64,000 bases of DNA, taken from contig NC_087072.1 in assembly GCF_026151205.1 (NCBI RefSeq), positions 6,806,084 to 6,870,083 of the forward strand, written 5' to 3'. Shown here one piece after another: positions 13,081 through 22,628 of the stretch (its first letter is position 1; the number at the start of each line of letters is the position of its first letter). The translations under genes were made by a program, and so were the position numbers. The notes beneath the pieces are model-generated. The model was not told the DNA's origin and did no database searches. It saw only the letters and a program-made list of their open reading frames with translations. The DNA comes from Bolinopsis microptera (lineage: Eukaryota; Ctenophora; Tentaculata; Lobata; Bolinopsidae).

Positions 13081-15423
13081 GTGAATCTAAATTTAAATTT
13101 TAACCATTATTTTTAAATCATAATATGATAATATTTTTAAAGCCTCAGTTTTGAAAGTTTTAATTGTAATATATCCACATTATATTTAAATTCAATTTTA
13201 TGTATAAATCAATAACTGGCCGCCAAAAGCCGCGCATCTTCAAGAAACTACAATTCAAAGAATAAACAACAATTTATTTTGTATCAGTTATGCAAGACAA
13301 AAAACATATTTTATAAATATAACTAGTGCAAAATTTAGACCATCAGATCTTAGGGGGACTTGGTGTAGCAAGAGAGTGACCAGAAAAGTATATGGTATAC
13401 TTTTACTCCAAAAATACGTCGAAATGAAATCCAGGGTGATACAGATTGAGAGTGCAGACAATAAGTTTACGCCACCACCCTTGCCTCCTGAATTCTTGGT
13501 TGGTTAGACAAAATATGCAATTGGTGGTTATACTCCAAGTCCTTTGTTAATAGAAAGTTAGAATATTATTTTGTCTGGAGTTAGTCATTCAATAATAAAC
13601 AATATCAATATAATCAATATTAATATCAATATCAGACTAAACTATCAAATAAAATAAAATTATTCAAATATCAATTATTAATTCACTCTGATAAAAAGTT
13701 ATAAAATTAGGATATCTAATAATTTAAGAATTACAACTACAAGTGTTATAAAACGCCCAAATAGATCTGAGGATATTTTCAGTCTGTAGTACAATAATGA
13801 TTGCAATAGTTTAAATTATGTGCCGCGGCAATTAGATAAATTAATGTACTCTTAAAATTGTTTGGAGTCCAAGTTTCTTTCAAGTCAGCAGCCTGTGATT
13901 GTTTAATAGTGATTCGTTCTCAATTTTTTCTGGTTAATGGAAGTTCTAGACAATTGCTTGGAGTTTAAAATTTTTTTATGAACAGTGTTCCAAGCTTGGG
14001 CTGCATTAACCAAAAAGGTATTTGTATTTATGTAGATGAATAACCGTTAGATAGACTCGTTGCTCGGTTTGAAATGTTGATTCGCCTCTTGAAAAACAGG
14101 ATTATCTTGTTTATAGGTATTACGACATGACAAAAGTAAATTTTTAAAAATCCGTGTTTTTAAATATAAATTATAATTATACCTAATTCTTGTATGCGCG
14201 GTTGCACTACTGGGTCCGCGCCGAGCATCTTCTCGCAGGAAACCAGATTCAGATCTGATCGGCGAGATTGACATCGTGACATCACAACCTAAATCCAAAG
14301 CCAGCTATCCGGCTTTGTAAAATTTATTTTAGATCAATTAATATTCGTCAATTTCTAATATTTACAATGCAATATATTCATTAATTGTTAATTATCTATA
14401 AACAATGAACAAGCGTACTCTAGCCTTACACGCAGCTCTCACTACTGTGCCCGCGACGCGCAGAGCTGCGTGAAATGAAATGACATCGTCAATCTCAATT
14501 AATTCTATTATGGTGTTATTATTTGACATACGCTCGTAACCCCTTTGTAGCGCGCCGGCGTGCACGCTTCGCCGTGCACGAGAGGTATAACAACGTGTAG
14601 CATGTTATTATATGCGGCGCTCGGCCCACACGCGTATTATTTTATACTTTTTGCTTTCTAATTAAATTCGTGTCAAAGTGTTCGTCTAAGTGTAGGTAGT
14701 GCGCCATCGACAGGAGCGCGCGCCGTGCCGACTGTAGGATGGTTTTAATCGCTATATTTCGGGGCAGTACAATTTTCTTCAAAACAAATAGTTATTCGAG
14801 TATTCTTCCCGACCTTCCGATTGCTACAAAAATGGTAGCTTACTCATTGACTTTCAAGGAATGTGTCCAAAAAATTTAAGCATATCCATCCATCAGACAT
14901 TATGTTAAGCTAAAAGCAGGCGTATTTTGCCCCATTACCATTTTGATCCTATCATCACTCCGATATCACCAAATTTTTTGGACAGTTGTGAAACCTTATT
15001 GGAAGGTCGTCGCGGAATTTTCAGAATGATCCCATTCAAGGAACGAAGAGTTATCCATATAATACCGACAAAAATCAACGCGCAAACGAATTTGGTCAAA
15101 TTTGGTCAAAAATTACGCGACTTTTAAGCTACTTTGCCTCCAAAACACATAAGCCGCGCACCATAAATATGGCACCAAGGTGAAACTCACTAATCATTCC
15201 AAATTGTATGACATAGTGGTACTGTGAAAATTCTCACAGTCTCTAGAAAACAATGGTACAAAAAATTTTTTAAATCCGAGCATGTTTTTTTTTATCGTGG
15301 CACCCTACTAAGTGTTCATGTTTTGTGTAAACTGAATCCAATTGAGATAGTGTTGACAGTGTTACTTCGTCTAAATTTCTTCGAAGTTAGCGCGCGCCGC
15401 TTTTCTCGAATGGCCGATAGCAC
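13081..15423. other. Unit 1 left arm with CpG-rich patches
   Basis: Conserved in all three units, with no supportable gene. The AT-rich first kilobase is followed by short CpG-rich patches at about 14190-14240, 14420-14465, 14540-14640 and 14700-14725. One of them is a hairpin of two CGTGCACG arms (14559-14566 and 14573-14580). The patches at 14200 and 14440 resemble each other ('cactactg', 'ccgcgc', 'gacatcgtg/c'), as if duplicated. This could be a regulatory or promoter-like region; there is no direct evidence. The last part (15000-15420) is ordinary AT-rich sequence ending 'gccgatagcac' just before the direct repeat. Confidence 0.5.
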
Positions 15424-16780
15424 TGTTAGATAGGGGTATAGTGAATTGAGGGTGAACCAGGTTGAATATCTCACGGGCCTGTATTATTGTAATTTATAGA
15501 ATAAAAAATTGTTTTAGTTTACTGAATGACTGGTAGTCGATCTAGACTGGTTAGTCAGTTAAGTTTTTAAGTCTTTATCAATAGGGTTGCAATGTCCCAC
15601 GGCGGAAGCTGTAGTTAGTATTTTAAGTCTTCGTAAATTAGTAGTTATTTAGAGTTGTGAAGTTCCCGGTGGGAAAAGCAGTGGCTTAAAGATTGTTAAA
15701 GTTTCAAATTTATTAGAGCTTATAGTTAATAGAATACTTACAATTATTTTAACAGCATTGATTTTTGATTATTGTGTTGACAAACTAGCCGAGGTGTTGT
15801 TTCAAGAGTGCACATGAGAACCAGCTAAGCCTTTCAACTCCCCTAAGAAACTTGTCAACCAGCACGCTACAAAAGGAAGCTCGCCTTCGCCTTCCCCCTT
15901 CTCGCCTTCTGCATTAACATGTTCCTTTCATGGCCGGCGTCTTGCTATGCTGTATCCGTTCTTCTCACATGTACTCATTTCTAATTATAGATTCCTCGCA
16001 TCCTAGTACTACCTGTTCCGATTAGATCCTTCCAGAATTAGGCTATGGAGTTCCTTTCCTGAGGGCAATATGATCGGTGTTATCCCACCCCACTTGCTCT
16101 GCTCGTCCTCACCTAAGCTCCATCCAGTCGCTTTGCTTTATGATTCCCCCTCCTTCCTCGAGAACCTCGTTCGTCACTATGTTAGTTCTCGAGATGACCA
16201 TGAAGATGGTTCAGTTCTAGTTGACATTCCACTATATGAAGAAGGCCAGATTCGCCACTTTATATTTTATTCATTGAGAGTGAGAGAACCGGAACAGCGA
16301 CCTCGTGTATCATCCTATTTATCGCTTCGCCCTAGCCACATTCGCTACTACTTCAATATTGGGGTAAATTGGAAATTAAGGACTAATGAGTTATGAGATA
16401 TGAGAGATAAATTAATATTGTAGTCCTACTTTAACCAATTTTATTATTACCAACCCTTTATTAAACTTGTTTTATTGGTGATCTTCAGTTATAATAACAT
16501 AAATCTGTAGTACTATTTACAATGAACTTTACTGTCACAAAAATGTTTCTGTATCAAAGAGAGTTTGGCTGGGGGACTACTTCCCCGAGAGAGTCTCAAA
16601 CCGGAAGACTTCCATAACATCGGACTTGAATTTCCAATACTCTAGTTATAAGGAGCCCATTATACGTAGTTAATTAATACCATCACAAAGTAATTGAAAT
16701 ATAATAAATAATAGTCTCTAGAAGTAATGGATATTGGAGCATGTATTAGGCCGTAAGTAAGTTGTCGTGCTGAAACCACG
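15424..16780 (+). repeat. Long direct repeat 1a (upstream copy)
   Basis: Starts at TGTTAGATAGGGG and ends where it ceases to match the downstream copy, at 'gtgctgaaaccacga'. It contains a CT/CG-rich segment around 15850-16020 and a 'cactatatgaa' TATA-like box near 16230, followed by a GAGA-rich run at 16275-16290. These would suit an LTR promoter, but that is inference. The six full copies range from 1357 to 1390 bp. Confidence 0.85.
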
Positions 16781-16797
16781 AAATAGACGCTTAAACA

Positions 16798-16931
16798 ATG
16801 TCTAGCCTAATTCGGCTCTCTCTGCTACAAAATTTTGTGTAGCAAATTTTTCAAAAAATCTGGAAGGAGACACAACCTTAGTTTGCTTGTTATTATGTGC
16901 ACCGTTAGTGCAATTTATTTTTTAACATTGT
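16798..16931 (+). CDS. Short membrane-like ORF after direct repeat 1a (candidate)
   Basis: The frame is interrupted in this copy by indels. Comparing units 1, 2 and 3 (16798, 37275, 58123) favours one open frame of about 44 codons, starting at an ATG some 17-20 bp after the repeat and ending at TGA. The piece visible in the copies reads basic then hydrophobic: an SLL-NF start, a KN-KK-W-KR basic cluster, then a LVCLFL-APLVQF stretch that could span a membrane. The arrangement faintly recalls the start of a membrane domain in ABC-type transporters, but it is too short to assign. It may be the first exon of the core's coding region. Confidence 0.3.
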
Positions 16932-17466
16932 TTTCTAGTTGTTGCATGCCATCGCCATATATATGATGAATCTACAACAGAGAAGTAGGTTAGAAGAGAT
17001 AATGAAGTGATGTAATTATAATGTGAAGTAAGAGAAGAAGATGTTGAAAGAGAAAAGAAGTGAGTGATATATTATAGGAAATAGACGGCCGTATAAATTT
17101 GATAAAGATAGGAATGATGCGTTGGGGTGAAGGAATTTTGGTTTTTTTCTTTTATTTTGATGTTACGAGATAATGAGATTATGCTATTATGAGATTTTGA
17201 AAATGTGAGACAGTATTTATACGGGGAGATATTATCATACTGCAGGTAAATTATTAGCCGCTAAGGGAATACGGGTTTCAGAGATGTTGTGATGTTTATT
17301 GGGAGGAGGTGCTATACATGGTTGTTGACAAGGTGTTAGTTTTAAGTAGTGATGGGCTTATTGTCTGTTATTTGAGTGTTGTGATACCTCCAAAAAGAGC
17401 TTCTGGTGGTTAGAAACACTTCAGTTCACGTCGACTTCGAACTTTTGTAACTATGATTGAGCATCA
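16932..17466. other. Core of LTR-like element, non-coding part
   Basis: AT-rich and purine-rich on the plus strand (many 'agaagag' and 'gagat' words). It is conserved in the three units and has no open frame shared between them. It contains a 'ttgttgcatgcc' stretch that in units 2 and 3 reads like a possible 3' splice site ('gttgtcag/cag'). Confidence 0.4.
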
Positions 17467-17712
17467 TGATTTAGCGTTAATTAGGGTATGCGGGACGTAG
17501 AAGAAGAGAAGATATGATACAGAGGGAGGATTGATAAAGGGTTTGTTGTTTAAAATAAAATAAAGATGATTTTGCGTAAAGGGTATGCGGACGTGAAGAA
17601 GAGATGTTAATTTGAATTATGATGATAAAGAGGGAGATTTGATAAAGGGTTTGTGTTAAAAAATAAAGATGATTTAGTGCAATGGGTATGCGGTCGTGAA
17701 GAAGATAGGGAA
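17467..17712 (+). repeat. Tandem repeat, about 102-bp unit, 2.4 copies
   Basis: Copies at 17467-17568, 17569-17669 and a partial one from 17670. Each carries 'gcgtaa-(t)agggtatgcgg', 'acgtgaagaagag', 'agagggagatttgataaag', 'ggtttgttgtttaaaa' and 'ataaagatgat'. The same 2.4-copy layout is present in units 2 and 3, so it precedes amplification. A 60-codon minus-strand frame here is a by-product of the repeat. Confidence 0.8.
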
Positions 17713-17904
17713 GATATTTTAAATGAAGAGTTACGTAGAGAAGTGATTTGATATTGATGTGATGTTGTTAAAAGTGGCCCCCCCCCCACCCCAGGGTGGA
17801 ATCTTGCTGGGAAATAATGGATTGGGAAGAGGGATGAGCTCCTTATTATTCACAGTCTTAACAGGGGGTGGCGGACGGCAAGGGATCCGGGGACACGTTT
17901 TTTT

Positions 17905-18342
17905 AACATTTCTATAGTGCTGAGAGGAAACTGAAGGCTCCGTGTTCTAACGAGTGTGAATTAACACACTGCCTTGGGTACCCTCTAGGTCGGCGTGTTT
18001 TCGGGCTGCTGGTGTTCAGTACTGGAGTCTTCATGTCACACCAGGACTGGTGATACGTCCCAGGCAAGTGGAAACGGTGGTACGTGGACGACAGTCACAC
18101 CTAGCTTAGTATCTTTTCTTTTTGACCCCACAATAGGTGGAAAATTACCCAGAAAGGGAAGTAAAAAAAATTTGAAGATATGATCTAGTGAACAGGCAAG
18201 GGCAAGAGGGAAACGGTCATATGTTTCATAGTTGTGACAGCGAGTCTATTGGGATATGACCGTCGTGGAACCTAGGAGTGCCAATCCCACTTTGGTATCA
18301 TCGTCAGATGGGTCCCTTGCCGGTAGGTTCACATATGCGTAA
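17905..18342 (+). CDS. Candidate coding block in the element core
   Basis: This is the most GC-balanced part of the core and the best conserved between units. Each unit has a different local open frame (unit 1 17995-18183, unit 2 38429-38617, unit 3 59434-59643). Where the copies are compared, the frames are pieces of the same sequence broken by indels: 'SLVSFLFDP' in unit 1 against 'LVVSYIFEPHK' in unit 2, 'GGKLPRKGSK' against 'FTQNGSKYKLED', then 'TLEDKIYVNRA' in unit 3. The reconstructed block would be basic and hydrophilic and end at a TAA near 18342, or be spliced at a GTAGGT just before it. I do not recognise a family. It might encode a gag-like or regulatory protein of the element; this is inference. 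Confidence 0.4.
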
Positions 18343-18797
18343 CATCCTTTTATGTAAAAGGTTTGCGTGAGATGCTCATGTACTGTCGCGGCCTACATAT
18401 GCTAAAAAAGCGTCTTGGTCTTTATGATCGGTCACTGTTAGTAAGCGTTTGTTGCTGTTTGATCGAGGGGATTAAAAAGTGAACAATCGGGGAAGCATGG
18501 GCAGTTCTTTAAAACTGCGGAATGGGGTCAGCTCAGACATGCGCCTGGTTACACACATAATGTTAAGTAAGAATAAATAAGATAAGGAAGGGTGCTTAAA
18601 TGAAAGTTATGATTGAGTTGGAAGAAGTTGAATTGTGACAGGAAGGTTCGAAGGACCAGAAGTGATCAAATTTTGTTGAAGTTGGAGTAATTTACGTTGT
18701 GAAATAGGCTGGTGGCTGCACATTAATTATGCATTAGGCATTTATGATTGATGAAGAAAATATGTAGTACTACTAAGATTTATTTTTATTTTCGCAG

Positions 18798-19006
18798 AAT
18801 ACCGAAAAAGTTACGTAACAAGTTGAGAGAACTTACAAGGTCAGATGTTGTAGCTATAATAAATAAATTAGTAAAATTGCCCTTTGTTAGCAGCAAATCC
18901 TTTTGCACTGTGTTAGATTGTTTATGCTGTGGGAAGTGTGTACCTGGCAGTATCGAAGTTTAGCCGCTTAGTTGTTAGCATATTTAAAAAAAGTCAAGTA
19001 GTTTAG
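18798..19006 (+). CDS. Candidate 3' exon of the element core
   Basis: Preceded by a good 3' splice site: a T-rich tract, then CGCAG in unit 1 and CCGCAG in units 2 and 3. Comparison of the three copies (18798, 39227, 60113) supports an open frame of about 68 codons through to a TAG in 'gtagtttag'. The unit 1 frame shows 'LTRSDVVAIINKL' and a Cys-containing segment after 'PFV'. It looks like a helical, mostly soluble protein end. It could be joined to the block at 17905-18342. No domain is recognised. Frame changes between the copies are all single-base indels. Confidence 0.4.
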
Positions 19007-20185
19007 ATAAGAGTTGTAGTATTCGAATAAGTTGTATGTTTTATTGATTATGTTAATTGAGTGAATTAAAGATATAAACGGCTGTCGTAAGAATAGCCAA
19101 TGTAGAGTTTCGTATTTTTAATTTATTTTAAATAGTTTATTTTGTCGTGCTGTTTTGTGAGAAATGTGCTATAGAAATTTTATCGATCATAACATGTAAT
19201 TGTAGAATCATTATTGTATGTATAATGTATAAAAAAAAAGATAAAAAGAGTGTTAAAAAATTATATAATAATAAAAAGGTAAGTAAGTAAGAAGATAAAA
19301 AGTAGAATGGTAGAGTACGAAATTTTATTTAATTATTTCTGAAGTGAAAGAAGTATACACTATGTGAGTGAGCTTAAACAGTCGTAGACCTCATATTTCT
19401 ATAAAGATCCGATATTAATTATAACATAAACGATAATTAACATTAACACTATAAATTGTTAAAAAGCTTAAATTATAAAATTTTGTTTTTTAACGTGTAT
19501 GTGACATCGGTGGTCATCTCTATCAGGGAGGCAGTACAGACTTTTAAATTGTTGTTGCTGCGTAATTACCGATGAAGAGAGTTATGTGAAAAATAAACTT
19601 GTGGAGTGAAACTTTATAATTTTAATTTAAGTTGCCTATTAGATGTTTGTAAGGAATGATACGTTAATGTATTTGATTAATATTAATTACTTATAACAAT
19701 TTAAAAATTATTAGAAAATTTAACAAACGAACAAGAGTTTTATTTTATGTACCGAGATGCAAGGATTTAAGAGGACATTACCATGTGGTACTCGTTAACG
19801 AAGCCATATAAGTATAGAGAAAAGTGTATACCTCCACTGAACATCATTATTCCGCAATGTTCTCTCTAAAATCAGTTCACCAGAATAGGCACTTACAATA
19901 CATCGTCTTTACTTTTATATATTAACTTATGGTATTTACAATGTGTGTTTGTACGATTATATTTAATTTTGTTGGTTGTGCGCGCGAGAATTCGGAATAG
20001 GTCCTTTAAATTAACGATGTTTTTTTTTGTTGTTTCTACATTATTGAACGGATAACTTATTACTTAATAGTCTTTTGGATATTTTTTAAAAGAGAAAGTA
20101 GAAGGTTGTTTTGATTTATAATGTTCTTGAAAGTATTGATAGTTTTGCTTTGACGTGGTTCGTCATTAATTTTCGATCGGGGAGA
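19007..20185. other. 3' part of element core, AT-rich, no gene seen
   Basis: AT-rich sequence conserved in the three units, with poly-A-like runs near 19230-19300 and 'gtaagtaag' words. The last bases before the second direct repeat are purine-rich ('cggggaga'). A word like 'gctgatcgaagtatagcc' near 18940-18970 in this copy recurs at about 19080 and, in altered form, at the core start (about 16770). I see no shared open frame. Confidence 0.4.
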
Positions 20186-21551
20186 TGTTAGATAGGGGTA
20201 TAGTGAATTGTGGGTGAACAGGTTGCAATATCTCACGGCCTGTATTATTGGTAATTTATGAATAGTTTTAGTTTTACTGAATGACGGTAGTCGATCTAGA
20301 CTGGTAGTCTCAGATAAGTTTGAAGTCTTTATCATTAGGGTTGATTATGTCCCACGGCGTGAAGCTGTAGTTAGTGATTTTAAGCTTACGTAAATTAGTA
20401 GTTATTTAGAGTGTTGAAGTTCCACGGTGGGAAATGCAGTGGCTTAAAGATTGTTAAAGTTTCAAATTATTAGAGCTATAGTTAAAGAATATTTACAAAT
20501 ATTTTAACTGCATTGATTTTTGAGTATTGTGGTGGACAAACTAGCCGAGGTGTTAATAAGAAGTGCCATGAGAACCCAGCTCAGCCTTCAATCCCCCAAT
20601 AGACCTGGTCAAACAGCACGTACAAATACGGAAGCTCGCCTTCCGACCTTCCGCATTTCGCCTTTGACATTCACCTGTTCATATCATGGCCGGGGTTTGC
20701 TCTGCTGTATCCGTCTCTCTCCACATGTTACTCATTTCTATTATTAGTTTCCTCGCCATACTAGTACTACCTGTTCCCGATAATCCTTCCAGATAGGAGA
20801 GGAGTTCCTTTCCTGTGGCAATATGACGGAGGTAACCACACCACCTTGCTCTGCCTGTCCTCACCTAAGTCCACCAGTCGCATTTCTTTATTGTATTCCC
20901 ACTCCTTCCTCGGAGAACCGTTCGTCACTATGTTAGGATCCTCGCGAGATGACCATGCAAGATGGTTCAGTTCTAGATGACATTCCATATATGAAAAGGC
21001 CAGTCGCCTACCTTTGATATTCTTATTTCCTTGAGAGAGCGAGAACCGGAACAGCAACACTCGTGATTCATCCGATTTAATGCGTCACCCTCGCCCACTC
21101 ATTCGTCTACTACTTCATTTATTGGGCGTTAATGGACATTAAGGACTAAGTTAGGATATATGAGAGATAATTTAATATTGTAGGTTCCTATTTAACACTA
21201 TTATTTTACAAACCCTTTATTAACTTGTTTAATTGGTTTTATCTATATCTTCCGATATAAATTCACATAAAATTCTGATGTCATAATTACAATAGAAATA
21301 CTGTCCAAATATGTATCTGTACAAAGAGTGTTTGGGCTGGACTACTTCCCCGAGAGAGTTCTCAAACGGAAGACTTCCATAACAAGGAACTTGAATTTCC
21401 ATGTTTACACCTCTAGTTAATAGGAGCCCCATTATACGTAGTTAATTTATACCTCACAAAGTAATGAACATATAATAAATTAAATAATCTCTAGAAGTCA
21501 TGGAAAATTGGAGCATTATTAGGCGTTAAGTAAGTTGTCGTGCTGAACCCG
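20186..21551 (+). repeat. Long direct repeat 1b (downstream copy)
   Basis: Same sequence as 15424-16780, beginning TGTTAGATAGGGG and ending '...gctgaacccga'. The flank afterwards, 'gtacgccagttatcaagc', is shared with the other downstream copies and with the fragment at 1-828. The difference between 1a and 1b is dominated by read error, so an insertion age cannot be estimated. Confidence 0.85.
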
Positions 21552-21790
21552 AGTACGCCAGTTATCAAGCACATGTCGAAGTGTAGCGCGCGCAGGGCCT
21601 GATTTGCTCTAACCAGAACCCTCTCGCTTGCAAGTTGCGGCGACTTGTGAAACCAAGCGCGTCAGCAGTACGCGTAGACACATGCTATGTGAAGGGCCTG
21701 TTAATTAACAGTGGTCAATTACTAGTGACTAGGTATAAGGACCCAAGTGCCTGACGGCTTTTTCGGACCCCTGTTGACCACGACTCTTGA
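21552..21790 (+). repeat. GC-rich post-repeat module, unit 1
   Basis: Follows every downstream direct repeat. The first part contains 'gcgcgcagggcc', 'gctctaaccagaaccctctc' and 'gcgacttgtg...aagcgcg', a small inverted pair. The second part contains an inverted pair, 'agtggtcaa' near 21709 and 'ttgaccac' near 21774, around two GGACCC words. Separate fragments occur at 1297-1385 (inverted) and 4640-4765, so it is a dispersed repeat in its own right. No coding capacity is seen. Confidence 0.7.
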
Positions 21791-21832
21791 AATTGCTCTA
21801 CAACATTGAATATTTATTGTAGGTTTTTAAAT

Positions 21833-21952
21833 TACCAGGACGCGAGACGAGTTGGAGCTGGTGTGGACGATCCGTCAGACGGTCCAATGGAACAAATATT
21901 TTACGAGTATCACCCGTTAAATATTTGTATCCAACTCGGTGCGCGTCTGGTA
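21833..21952. repeat. Small foldback, unit 1 (about 120 bp)
   Basis: The outer arms pair 'ccaggacgcgagacgagttgga' with 'tccaactcggtgcgcgtctgg' across the element. Inside, 'acaaatattt' (21892-21901) and 'aaatatttgt' (21919-21928) form a perfect inner stem around 'tacgagtatcacccgtt', and GTC-GAC-type 'ccgtcagacgg' forms another. The same structure stands at 42284-42418 and 63124-63250. The loop word 'gtatcacccgttaa' is also found, in mirrored copies, in the arms of the foldback at 829-1282. Confidence 0.75.
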
Positions 21953-22475
21953 GGTTATAAGTTATACAATATACAAATACAACTGTATGATGAATAAAAA
22001 GACAAATCTTTAAGTTTAATCTTTAATGAAAGAAAAATATCACATATCAATATTACATCTATATCCATTAATTTACAAAGTTACCACTTTAAACATTTCG
22101 TTGATATATTGACAAATCTATTAACAATAACTAGTTATATCTGCAGGTGTATAATAGTTAGTAATTGTTAAATCTATAGTGCACACTGAATTAGATTTTG
22201 TAATGGACCGTAGGGCGGTAGCACAAATTTTAAATTAATATTATGCGTATTTTAAAAAATTACGTTTTCAACTGATTATTCTTGAACACTGTAAGTTCAG
22301 TGATACCGACATGATAAAATTTCTACTTATCACTCAAGACTGCAAGCACAGAGAAAACATTATTGCGCCACCTAAATGAAAAACTCATGATGAAATAATA
22401 TTCAAGCTTGAGCTACACAATAGTCTTTCTAAACATTAAATTTACACGTAGAATTAGCTGTCATTTTGACCCTTT

Positions 22476-22628
22476 TCAAACAACAGCACTTGTGATTTAG
22501 TCTTTTTGACTTGATGATTGGGCTATGAAGTTTTTGTAAGGATCTTGATAGAGGCGGAAGTGGGGGGAGAGAGTTTGATTTGTTGATAATGAAACGGTCG
22601 AGGACGCACAAATTTAACCGGGCGTCTC
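22476..22628 (-). CDS. Terminal coding exon of a minus-strand gene, unit 1
   Basis: On the minus strand a strong 3' splice site ('tttttctctcacag') leads into an open frame of about 50 codons ending in TGA. It is seen in all three units (42931-43088 and 63779-63926). The frame starts 'ETPVKFVRPRPFL', passes a Pro-rich 'NSLPPLPPL' segment, and ends with a Lys/Arg-rich stretch around 'KSKRLNQQ'. This is a hydrophilic, basic tail with a possible SH3- or WW-type binding segment; that role is a guess. Its phase matches the exon ending at 24395, so the two join without a frame break. Indels in unit 1 break the frame within this copy. The family is not recognised. Confidence 0.55.

Larger units (their letters stand above)
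15424..21551 (+). mobile_element. LTR-like element, unit 1 (about 6.1 kb)
   Basis: Two direct repeats of about 1.36 kb (15424-16780 and 20186-21551) flank a core of 3.4 kb. The repeats begin TGTTAGATAGGGG, and a purine-rich GGGGAGA stretch sits directly before the second one, which fits a polypurine tract. Against a classical LTR retrotransposon: the repeats end '...gaaacccga' and not in CA, I see no TGG-type primer-binding site after the first repeat, no clean target-site duplication, and the core is too short for a full gag-pol. A non-autonomous LTR derivative, or a duplicated genomic segment, are the alternatives. The same element lies at the same place in units 2 and 3, so it was present before the unit multiplied. 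Confidence 0.6.

Noticed and set aside
15424-21551. Complete LTR retrotransposon or endogenous retrovirus
   Set aside because: The core is only 3.4 kb, no primer-binding site is visible, and no reverse transcriptase, integrase or protease motif was recognised in any copy.
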